DNA of 64,000 nt from DAOUJI01 sp965224415. GTDB lineage: Bacteria; Chloroflexota; Dehalococcoidia; Lucifugimonadales; JAGWBF01. The stretch lies in assembly GCA_965224415.1 (NCBI GenBank), contig CBDCZB010000002.1, forward strand, positions 62,001 to 126,000, in the 5' to 3' direction. The number at the start of each line of letters is the position of its first letter. The stretch's first letter is position 1. The notes beneath the pieces were generated by a model. It was not told where the DNA came from. It saw only the letters and a list, made by a program, of their open reading frames with translations, and searched no databases. This document shows positions 17,041-23,991 of the stretch, one piece after another. The position numbers and the translations under genes are program-made.

Positions 17041-17173
17041 TCTAACACTCTCACCGCTTAGGGTTTTGTCAAACTCTTGTTTAACGATTGTCGCATCGGA
17101 GTAAGCAATTGTCAACGGGGTCAGGAATAGAGCCATGGTCCCGTTGTCCCTGCTCCCGCCATATTGTTATACT
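17041..17173. promoter_or_regulatory. Divergent promoter region between repressor operon and HTH cluster
   Basis: Rightward: TTGTCC at 17144-17149 and TATACT at 17168-17173, 18 bases apart, give a good promoter for the HTH genes. Leftward: a consensus TTGACA is read on the minus strand at 17067-17072 with only a weak -10 (TGTTAG, 19 bases away). The dispersed repeat at 17086-17114 lies between them and could be the repressor operator. Confidence 0.5.
17086..17114 (-). repeat. Dispersed element repeat, copy 1 (core AGTAAGCAATT)
   Basis: Contains CATCGGAGTAAGCAATT, which recurs exactly on the opposite strand near 62,642-62,658, and as AACGCAGTAAGCAATC at 32,044. It lies in a promoter gap. Confidence 0.6.
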
Positions 17174-17276
17174 TTATTAGGACAGCAAACGCACGTGCGG
17201 CTAGAGGATCATACACCCGCCGCACGCAATTGAGCCACCTGCTATTGACGCCGGATTCCAAGGGAGAGTTGGACGC

Positions 17277-17468
17277 TTGAGTACGAGGCTAACCAAAGGG
17301 CAGAACGAGATACGGCTGCGGGGCCTGCGCATCCTGGCCCGCATTATCGTGCGCGCTCACCTGGCCTCCCTGAGGGAGGCGGAGTCCGGACGCAACGGCT
17401 CCGGTCCCGTCCGCCCCGAATCCCCAACGGGGGAGTTGTCCCCGAAGGAGGGCGGACGTGCGGAGTAA
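17277..17468 (+). CDS. Small basic protein of unknown function
   Basis: 63 residues from a TTG start with GGAGAG upstream. The N-terminal half is a basic amphipathic helix (GLRILARIIVRAHLASLRE); the remainder is Pro/Gly-rich. No family recognised. It overlaps the following HTH gene by 11 bases and is the first gene of the rightward cluster, so it is plausibly translated. Confidence is moderate because of its size and non-ATG start. Confidence 0.45.
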   Translation: MSTRLTKGQNEIRLRGLRILARIIVRAHLASLREAESGRNGSGPVRPESPTGELSPKEGGRAE

Positions 17469-17703
17469 GCCCTCGCGCCCGACCATCAAGCTGAACCCCC
17501 ACGCCTTCTGGGAGCGGCTGAACGTCCTCAACATGACCCAGAACCAGCTGGCCCGCCGGGCCGGAATCACATCGGGTTACGTCTCCCTGCTCGTCGGCGG
17601 GAGGCGCTGCCCGTCGCCGGAGCTTCGCGGGCGGCTCATGGAGATACTGGGCGTGACCGACTTCCACGACCTGTTCATCGTAGAGGACAGCGATGAGTCG
17701 TAG
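17458..17703 (+). CDS. Small XRE-type helix-turn-helix regulator
   Basis: 81 residues from GTG with GGAGGG upstream. FWERLNVLNMTQNQLARRAG and SGYVSLLVGGRRCPSP are a clear XRE helix-turn-helix. The tail is acidic (EDSDES). Nearly the whole protein is the DNA-binding domain, as for phage Cro-like regulators. It overlaps the next HTH gene by 11 bases in an operon of four regulators. Confidence 0.8.
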   Translation: MRSKPSRPTIKLNPHAFWERLNVLNMTQNQLARRAGITSGYVSLLVGGRRCPSPELRGRLMEILGVTDFHDLFIVEDSDES

Positions 17704-18241
17704 GGCGTCCATGCCGCCGGCCCGCCTCCTGTTCGGCGTCACCTTCCTGCCGGAGGACTTCCCCACGCGCCTGGAGCGCTTCAAGGAGGCCAGCGGCCTC
17801 ACCTGGGACGGTCTGGCCGCGTGCCTGGGCGTGGACCCGCGCCAGCTTCAGCGGTGGCGGAAGGGCACCAAGCCCAACGGAGATGGGCTGTGCGCCCTGG
17901 TCAAGCTGGCGGCCCGCATCCCCGACGGCGGCTACATCCTGTTCGGCGTGCACGTCCTGCCTCCCGGCAGAGTGCTTCAGCCGCCCATGGTCGTCGGTGC
18001 GGACCGGGAAGACCGGGATGGATCGACGCCTGCGCCCCCGGCCTCGCCCAACGGCGAGACCGCCACACATCTTCGACCCAGGTGCAACCCAAACACAGGA
18101 GGTGCGGAGACATGGAGCTCACCGAGATGGAAAAGGAGTGGATACGGAGGCCCTTCCCCAAGGACTTTCCCGAGAGGCTGGAGTGGCTCAAGGAGCTGTC
18201 GGGCCTCTCGTGGAGGGAACTGGCGGAGCGCGTCGGAGTGA
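17693..18241 (+). CDS. Helix-turn-helix protein, paralogue A of a tandem set
   Basis: 182 residues, of which only about 1-100 look like a folded domain: FPTRLERFKEASGLTWDGLAACLGV and RQLQRWRKGTKPNG form a helix-turn-helix shared with the next two genes. The rest (Pro/Ser/Arg-rich) runs 130 bases into the following gene in another frame, an unusually long overlap. The original gene may have ended near 18,000 and lost its stop codon, or a frameshift may be present. The domain assignment is good; the true C-terminus is doubtful. Confidence 0.65.
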   Translation: MSRRASMPPARLLFGVTFLPEDFPTRLERFKEASGLTWDGLAACLGVDPRQLQRWRKGTKPNGDGLCALVKLAARIPDGGYILFGVHVLPPGRVLQPPMVVGADREDRDGSTPAPPASPNGETATHLRPRCNPNTGGAETWSSPRWKRSGYGGPSPRTFPRGWSGSRSCRASRGGNWRSASE

Positions 18242-18396
18242 AGCGTTCGCGGATGATGGGCTGGCGCCGGGGCAGCATCCCGGGAGGCTTCGCCCTGCAT
18301 GACCTCATTCGCTTCTCATTGGGGGTAGAGGGCGGCCTCGATGCCCTGTTCCCGGACATCGCAGAGGCGCTGCGGCGGCGGGCGCGGGAGGAGTAG
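18112..18396 (+). CDS. Helix-turn-helix protein, paralogue B of a tandem set
   Basis: 94 residues from the ATG at 18112, which has CAGGAGG 8 bases upstream. FPERLEWLKELSGLSWRELAERVGV and RSRMMGWRRGSIPGG align with the flanking paralogues, sharing the pattern R-L-x-x-x-K-x-x-S-G-L-(T/S)-W-x-x-L-A. The target DNA is unknown. Sits 5 bases before paralogue C. Confidence 0.75.
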   Translation: MELTEMEKEWIRRPFPKDFPERLEWLKELSGLSWRELAERVGVKRSRMMGWRRGSIPGGFALHDLIRFSLGVEGGLDALFPDIAEALRRRAREE

Positions 18397-18401
18397 CGAG
18401 C

Positions 18402-18698
18402 ATGGGAACCCAGCGACAGGTCCACCGGCCCTTCGAGTGCGTCCTACCGCCGGACTTCGGCGAACGGCTGGTGCGGTTCAAGAAGGCGAGCGGGCTGACC
18501 TGGCGGTCGCTGGCCCGTCTCCTGGGCGTCAGCCCCTACCGGGTCAGGCAGTGGCGGAAGAGGGGCGTGGCCCCCAGCCCCGCCCACCTGTTCATGCTGC
18601 TGACCATAGCCGAGGTCATGGGACTCCGGGACGGGGTCCTGATGCGCCCTGACAGGGACCTGCCCGACGGCGAGGATTGGCAGGCTCTTTGGAGCTAG
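18402..18698 (+). CDS. Helix-turn-helix protein, paralogue C of a tandem set
   Basis: 98 residues. FGERLVRFKKASGLTWRSLARLLGV and PYRVRQWRKRGVAPSP repeat the helix-turn-helix of the two preceding genes, so the three arose by tandem duplication. It is the last gene of the rightward regulator operon and is followed by a perfect terminator hairpin at 18723. Confidence 0.75.
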   Translation: MGTQRQVHRPFECVLPPDFGERLVRFKKASGLTWRSLARLLGVSPYRVRQWRKRGVAPSPAHLFMLLTIAEVMGLRDGVLMRPDRDLPDGEDWQALWS

Positions 18699-18722
18699 CG
18701 GCCCTGCCTCTCCCCGCGAATG

Positions 18723-18750
18723 AAGAGACCGCCCGTCTGGGCGGTCTCTT
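18723..18750. terminator. Bidirectional terminator between convergent genes
   Basis: Perfect 12-base stem AAGAGACCGCCC / GGGCGGTCTCTT with a GTCT loop. The symmetric T/A flanks let it work for the HTH operon from the left and the DUF3800 transfer operon from the right. Confidence 0.85.
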
Positions 18751-18787
18751 TGCGTATCCCCGTGCCGCTTGGGAGCAGCGGCGTTCA

Positions 18788-19546
18788 TCATCGCCTGACG
18801 ATGCCCTGGGGGTCTAACCTGGACGCTTTTCGGTTCAGGGCGCCTCTCAGGATGCCGAAGGCCAGGTGGAGGCTCAACTCAGCATCCCTCTCGGAGGGTT
18901 CCTCCTCTTGCTTGAGCAGGGCGTGGGCGATGAGGTCGGCCATCTGGAGCAGGTCGTCGTCCTGGGAGCTTCGGAAGGAGGGGCCGCCGATGACCCGCTC
19001 GATGGGGATGTTCCTGGTGGCCTCTCCGTCCTCCCACGCCTCGTAGCGGCTGGGCACGGGATTGCGCCGCCTGAGCCTGTCGTGGATCTGCCTGACCGTC
19101 CACTCGCCGTCCTCGTCGAAGATGAGGTGGGCGTAGCTCCCGTCCGCCGCGGCGGAGGCATTGATGCGGTTGAGCAGCCGGTCCAGGCTGACCCGCTCGT
19201 AGTCCCTCACCTCCGCCTTGCGCAGGCAGACGTTGATGACCTCGATGCCTCCCGGGTGATGGGCGGCGCCCTCGATGATCCGCAGTCCGCCCATGAATAT
19301 CTCTGCCCCCTGCTCCGGGGTGAGCCTGCGGCCCGTGTTGTCGATGCGGACTCCCCTGCCGCGACCGGCCAGCAGGTCGGGGGCGTGCAGCTCCCGGTTG
19401 GTGGGGACGTTGTAGTCGCCCGCCATGGCGTCGCGCCACGACTGGACGGCGCTGTGCAGGTAGTTCCACCCCTCGGCGTTCACGCCCAGGGCGGAGCGGA
19501 CGTAGCAGGTGGGTCCCTCGGACTCGTCGATATAGTACAGACGCAT
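18788..19546 (-). CDS. DUF3800 domain protein
   Basis: 252 residues opening with RLYYIDESEG, the diagnostic DUF3800 start, and ending with DDDLLQMADLIAHAL, its conserved end. The family adopts an RNase H-like fold and may be a nuclease; it is common on mobile elements and near defence genes. The D-E-S pair and the distal D-x-x-x-x-x-x-D supply the putative acidic metal ligands. It is the last gene of the leftward transfer operon, 30 bases after the replication-relaxation-like gene. Biochemical role is not known. Confidence 0.8.
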   Translation of the reverse strand: MRLYYIDESEGPTCYVRSALGVNAEGWNYLHSAVQSWRDAMAGDYNVPTNRELHAPDLLAGRGRGVRIDNTGRRLTPEQGAEIFMGGLRIIEGAAHHPGGIEVINVCLRKAEVRDYERVSLDRLLNRINASAAADGSYAHLIFDEDGEWTVRQIHDRLRRRNPVPSRYEAWEDGEATRNIPIERVIGGPSFRSSQDDDLLQMADLIAHALLKQEEEPSERDAELSLHLAFGILRGALNRKASRLDPQGIVRR

Positions 19547-19576
19547 GGTTCTCTACCTCTCTCTGATGTTCTTCGC

Positions 19577-21214
19577 TCAACTGTTGGGAAGAGGACGGAC
19601 GGTTTCCCATCCATCGGGAGTACGCCAAGCCCGTCCCAACGGCCCCTCCCGCTCCAACAGACCCTCGTGGGAGCCCAGCAGCGGGATTTCCACGCGGGCC
19701 TTCGTCATCTGCTCCCTCGCTACCCGCAGGAAGTGGGTTGCCGCGATGTCGTCGCTGAAGACCACCAGGACGGCGGGCTGCGCGCCGTGGTCATCGGTGG
19801 GGCGGTGGGAGGAGTAGTAGCGCAGATAGGGGGCAAGCCGCGCCGCCATGGTGACGGGGCGCACGGCCCGTCGCTCCCATTCCAGGAAGAAGGGCCAGAG
19901 GGCTTCGCCCCGCCTGAGGACGCCGGAGGCGTCGGGGTGGATGGAGCGCAGCCGGTCGGCGTATCGGAAGTACCTGGAGGCCCTCCTGGGCGGGTCGAGC
20001 TGGAGGATCTCCCTGGACCGGGAACGGGCCTGCCTCGCAAGGGCGGCGATGAAGCCGTGGACGGCTTCGGTGTGCGCGACGTTCCGGAGAAGCTGACGAC
20101 TCCTCTTGCCGGACACGTTGCGCCACGAGAGTGGTGCTCTGTCGTCCAGCGGAGCGACGCTCCATCGCCTCCTGACGGCCCCCACCGAGGCGCGATCCCT
20201 GCGGGCCAGCATAGCCAGCCCCCGGTCCGTTGCGGCGAGGCGGCGGGAGCCTTCGACTCGAACATCTGCGATAAGTTGAAGGGCGTGCAGCCCCGCGACG
20301 ACCTCGGAGAGCCTGGAGCGCTTCAGCCCCATGATCGCGCCCAGGTGAGCGGGTGACAGCCAGGGCCAATCGGCGATGAGGTCCAGGGCGCGCTTCTCCA
20401 TGGGCTTCAGCGTCGCGGGCAGCATCCAGTCCGCACCGGCCTCATCGTGGAGGTCTACTGGGAGAGACGCCCGCAAGGGCGTCTCCTCGTCGGGCCACGG
20501 GCCGCGCGGCCCCGTGTGGCGGAGGGTTTCCCCCAGGTCGAGGAGAACGGCCCCTGCGGGAGTGCGCCAGATCGCCGCTCCGGCCCCCGCCGAGGCCGCG
20601 TCCTCCTCCAGAGCGAGGTAGGAGATGAAGGACGCTCCGGCCAACAGCCTGCGGGCGTGCCTGAGCCGCGCCTCGTCGGGCATGAGAAACAGGACGGCGG
20701 CGAACTGCGTACCCTCCCTGAGCCGCCACAGCCGCTTGGCAAAGCCCGTCCGGTCGGTGGCCGGTCCCTGCCGCACGACGGCGACGACCCGCCCGTCGGG
20801 GAGGGCGATTGCGGCGTCCATCGGCATGGCCCGGTACCACCGGAACCGGAGGGGGTGGGCGAGGTCGGAGATGGCGGAGGCCAGCCGGTAGACCACGGCC
20901 ACGGCGTCCAGCCGCTCCAGGAGCGCCCGCCGCCACTGGTTTGAGATGGGACGGGTTCGCAAGAGCGCTATGAGGGCGATGCCTTCCTCGTCGGCCAACC
21001 GCTTCAACCCATCCGCCGTAAGGCAATAGCGGCGGGTCGCGGGCGACAGCCCTGAGGAATGGGGCGCGGAAGCCGACATCCCCTCCCGCTCAAGGTTCTC
21101 AACGGCCCGGTAGACCGCGCCCCTGGACCAGCCGGAGACGGCCACCGCCTCCAGCCGGTCGATGAGGGGCATGTGGGAGAGGAGCCGCAGGATGTCGGCT
21201 TCGATAGGTTTCAT
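19577..21214 (-). CDS. Replication-relaxation-like winged-helix protein
   Basis: 545 residues. An N-terminal winged helix (AVSGWSRGAVYRAVENLERE and RRYCLTADGLKRLADE) is followed by an alpha/beta region with LLERLDAVAVVYRLAS and DGRVVAVVRQG; a second winged helix lies near residues 280-340 (LSPAHLGAIMGLKRSRLSEV). This is the layout of Replic_Relax-type plasmid and ICE proteins. It overlaps the coupling ATPase gene by four bases, so it may be part of the DNA-processing relaxosome. A paralogue lies at 60074 near the other end. The nicking function is inferred, not shown: I see no HUH motif. Confidence 0.6.
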   Translation of the reverse strand: MKPIEADILRLLSHMPLIDRLEAVAVSGWSRGAVYRAVENLEREGMSASAPHSSGLSPATRRYCLTADGLKRLADEEGIALIALLRTRPISNQWRRALLERLDAVAVVYRLASAISDLAHPLRFRWYRAMPMDAAIALPDGRVVAVVRQGPATDRTGFAKRLWRLREGTQFAAVLFLMPDEARLRHARRLLAGASFISYLALEEDAASAGAGAAIWRTPAGAVLLDLGETLRHTGPRGPWPDEETPLRASLPVDLHDEAGADWMLPATLKPMEKRALDLIADWPWLSPAHLGAIMGLKRSRLSEVVAGLHALQLIADVRVEGSRRLAATDRGLAMLARRDRASVGAVRRRWSVAPLDDRAPLSWRNVSGKRSRQLLRNVAHTEAVHGFIAALARQARSRSREILQLDPPRRASRYFRYADRLRSIHPDASGVLRRGEALWPFFLEWERRAVRPVTMAARLAPYLRYYSSHRPTDDHGAQPAVLVVFSDDIAATHFLRVAREQMTKARVEIPLLGSHEGLLEREGPLGRAWRTPDGWETVRPLPNS

Positions 21215-23847
21215 GCCTCATCCTCCCGCTGCTCTCCATCTTCCGCGTCCTCCACGTCGTCAGCGTCCTCCACGGGCTTGTCGATGGGCGGCTGGAAGTG
21301 CTTGCTGCGTTGATCGCTCCGTCCCAGGTCCTTGGGCGCGTCCTCCTTCTCCTCGGTCGAGGCGTCCTTGCCCTCCCTGATGTCCTTGACCGTCTTGCGG
21401 AACTCCTCGGCGCGTCTTTCGGCCTCGGCCTGCTGCGCGGCGATCTCCACGTCCGTCGTCAGGTAGGAGGACGCCTTGGCCTGGATGCGCTCAGCCGTTT
21501 CGGGGTCTCCAGGCTCCGGCTTTGTGACCGCCATCGAGAAGGCGGGCATCCGCTCCGTTCCCACGGTGGCCCTCACGTAGCACTGGTGGACCGGCAGGGA
21601 CACGATGTCGTCCTCGGTCACCCGGTCCTTGCCCATCTCCCATACCAGCTGCCTGGCGTCGCTTCCCGCCACCTGGAAGACGGCGAGGCATCCCACGTTA
21701 GCGAGGATGGTGTCGCGCATGGTGCGGGAGAGGTCGTCCAGCTTGGCCAGGCTCTGGGTCGCCAGGATGAAGCTGGCCCCGAACTTGCCCAGCTCACTGA
21801 GCATCGACTCATAGTCCACGCCCGGCATCGACTGCATCTCGTCAACCACTACCAGCGCGCCCCGTCTCTGCTCCGGGGGCAGGCTGCCCTGCTCCCGTAT
21901 CACGGCGTCCACGAGGTTGAGGAGGGACGCGCCCACCAAGGCGGCCACGTCCCTGCCCACCGTTCCCTGGGCGGTGGAGACCAGCAGGATGCCGCCCTCC
22001 CGGATGACCCTGCGCATGTCGATGGTCGAGCGGGGCTGACCCAGGATGGCCCTGGCCGTCTTGGACGATGCGTAGTAGGAGAGGCGGGTCTGCACCGGGG
22101 CCAAAGCGTCGGCTTTGGTCTCGCCCCGCCACCCGGCGAAGTCCCTGCCCCACCACCGGGTCAGGTAGGGATCGCTGACCAGGGTCAGCACGCCGGTCTT
22201 GAACTTGTCGTCGGCCAAGAGCGTGAGCGCATCCAGGATCGTGAACTGCTCGTCGTCGGCCGTTGCGGGGTGGTCGTTGGCCTCGTGCAAGGTCTTGACG
22301 GTCTGCTCCAGAATGGACTGCATCCTCGGCCCCCACTGGTCCCACAGACCCTTGGCGATGCGCACCACCGAGTCGGCGGTGCGGTCCCGGTCCGAGAAGA
22401 TGCGGGTGTCCAGCAGGTTGACGCCGGGGTATCCCCGCTTGTCGGCCAAGTCGATGAGCCGAACCTTGTCGATGAGGGACTCGGGCACGTGCCGGAGCAG
22501 CCCGCCCACCAGGTCGGCGTGCGGATCGACGACGACGATGGCGTCTGAGTCCCTGCCCGCCGCCTTCTCCTCCATCTTGTGCCGCACGATGTGGTGCATC
22601 AGGGTTGACTTGCCCATGCGGGTGCGGGCCACGTAGAGGTGGTGGCGTCTGAGCAGGTCCTCGGGGAAGTGGATGGGACGGGCCTTGCCCGCCGTCGTCT
22701 CACCCACCGGGGCGCCGCCCCTCACGCCCCTGGCCGAGGGGATGAGCGCCCTGGCCCCGGACCGCTCCACCAGGGGCGTCTCGTCCCTGGCCCCGGGCGG
22801 GTGCCACAAGGCCGCCGCCTCGCGTACGCCGATGACGCTGCGCCTGCCGAACAGGCCGGGGCCTGTCGGGTGAAGCATCGACGGGTCGGGCGTGACGGGC
22901 TGCACCTTGCCGACCTTGAAGCGCGCCCCGGCGGGGTGGTCGTAGTGGCGGTATGCCGCCGCCACGGGCTCAAGTACCCTCCTGGCCCGCTCCAGTCCCT
23001 CCCGCGGCTCGTCCGTCGCGGGGAGGATGGCCGTCACCTGTATCTCCCCCTCGAAGGCGATGCGGGAGACCTTCTCCTTGATGAGGTTGGGGTCGTAGAC
23101 GCGGCTGCGGGCCTTCTTGAAGCGATGCCAGGCCCAGCCCGCGGCAGACAACCCCGATACCGTTCCCAACCCCAGGAGCACGGTCTTCCACACCTCGCCG
23201 TCTTGCACCCACAGGTATCCCTGAAGGGCGGCCACTACCCCGACGCCGAGCACGGCCATGGTCACGCCGTCCATCTGAAGGGGCCGGGTCTGGTAGGTGT
23301 AGGATGGGTCCCGCCTCTGCTCCACGGCAGGCTTGTGGGCCTTCTCCTGGTGGTGCTGCGACCAGTCGGGTCCCAGGGAGCCCAGTATCAGCCGCGCCAC
23401 GACGCGCTCGTCGTCGTTCAGACTTGAGAGCGCGCCCAGAATGGCGATAAGGGGGTCGGAGCCGGGGTCGAGTAGGTCGTCGTCCCGGAAGGTGCGCAGG
23501 GGCACGTACTCGGGGCCGTCGACCCGGAGCGTCATCGCCCACGCCTGCTCGCCCTCGTCCAGGCGCAGGGGATCGTCCTTAGGCTGCACCTCTTGGATGC
23601 GGGCCTGGGGGTAGTGGGCGGCTATCTGGCCGCGCACCACCTCCCTGTCGAGGCAGCGGGCCAGGAGCGTCACGCCGTCGGCGTCCCCGGCCAGCTCCAG
23701 GGAGAAGGGCTCGGGCACCGCGATGGACTGGAGCAGGTTCTCCACGCCCAGCAGGGTGCGCTCCTCCGTCCTGGGCGGCGTCACCGCCAGCAGCACGGGG
23801 CTCTTCTTGTCGTCGTCGGAAAGCCAGTTCAGTGGGTTCAGTTTCAT
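21211..23847 (-). CDS. Type IV coupling protein (VirD4/TraG/TraD-like ATPase)
   Basis: 878 residues from the ATG at 23847, chosen because GGAAGAG precedes it; an upstream in-frame ATG at 23934 adds 29 hydrophilic residues. Two membrane helices lie at about 191-214 and 219-240. Walker A is RTRMGKST at about 408-415 and Walker B VVVDEMQS at about 666-673; DPHADLVGG and ATQSLAKLDD fit the FtsK/TraG ATPase core. The C-terminus is a charged coiled coil. It would link the DNA substrate to the secretion channel and pump DNA at the inner membrane. It follows the virB4-like gene in the same operon. Confidence 0.88.
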   Translation of the reverse strand: MKLNPLNWLSDDDKKSPVLLAVTPPRTEERTLLGVENLLQSIAVPEPFSLELAGDADGVTLLARCLDREVVRGQIAAHYPQARIQEVQPKDDPLRLDEGEQAWAMTLRVDGPEYVPLRTFRDDDLLDPGSDPLIAILGALSSLNDDERVVARLILGSLGPDWSQHHQEKAHKPAVEQRRDPSYTYQTRPLQMDGVTMAVLGVGVVAALQGYLWVQDGEVWKTVLLGLGTVSGLSAAGWAWHRFKKARSRVYDPNLIKEKVSRIAFEGEIQVTAILPATDEPREGLERARRVLEPVAAAYRHYDHPAGARFKVGKVQPVTPDPSMLHPTGPGLFGRRSVIGVREAAALWHPPGARDETPLVERSGARALIPSARGVRGGAPVGETTAGKARPIHFPEDLLRRHHLYVARTRMGKSTLMHHIVRHKMEEKAAGRDSDAIVVVDPHADLVGGLLRHVPESLIDKVRLIDLADKRGYPGVNLLDTRIFSDRDRTADSVVRIAKGLWDQWGPRMQSILEQTVKTLHEANDHPATADDEQFTILDALTLLADDKFKTGVLTLVSDPYLTRWWGRDFAGWRGETKADALAPVQTRLSYYASSKTARAILGQPRSTIDMRRVIREGGILLVSTAQGTVGRDVAALVGASLLNLVDAVIREQGSLPPEQRRGALVVVDEMQSMPGVDYESMLSELGKFGASFILATQSLAKLDDLSRTMRDTILANVGCLAVFQVAGSDARQLVWEMGKDRVTEDDIVSLPVHQCYVRATVGTERMPAFSMAVTKPEPGDPETAERIQAKASSYLTTDVEIAAQQAEAERRAEEFRKTVKDIREGKDASTEEKEDAPKDLGRSDQRSKHFQPPIDKPVEDADDVEDAEDGEQREDEA

Positions 23848-23991
23848 GGTTCTCTTCCTTTCTCTATCGGGGTCTTCACTCGGTTCGTAGTCGCGATGTT
23901 TCGCTTCGTTCATTCGGTCTCGGTCGCTCGTCATGTCTCGTCCTCCCTTTCCCCGGCCTCTATCGGGCCGTTTCTTTCGTGTTCAACGTCA

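Noticed and set aside
18866..20356. 496-codon rightward open frame
   Set aside because: It lies antisense to DUF3800 and the replication-relaxation-like gene, has the Gly/Val/Arg/Pro-rich composition of a GC-rich shadow frame and shows no domain.
21298..22548. 416-codon rightward open frame
   Set aside because: Antisense shadow of the coupling ATPase gene, whose Walker motifs and family match are clear on the other strand.
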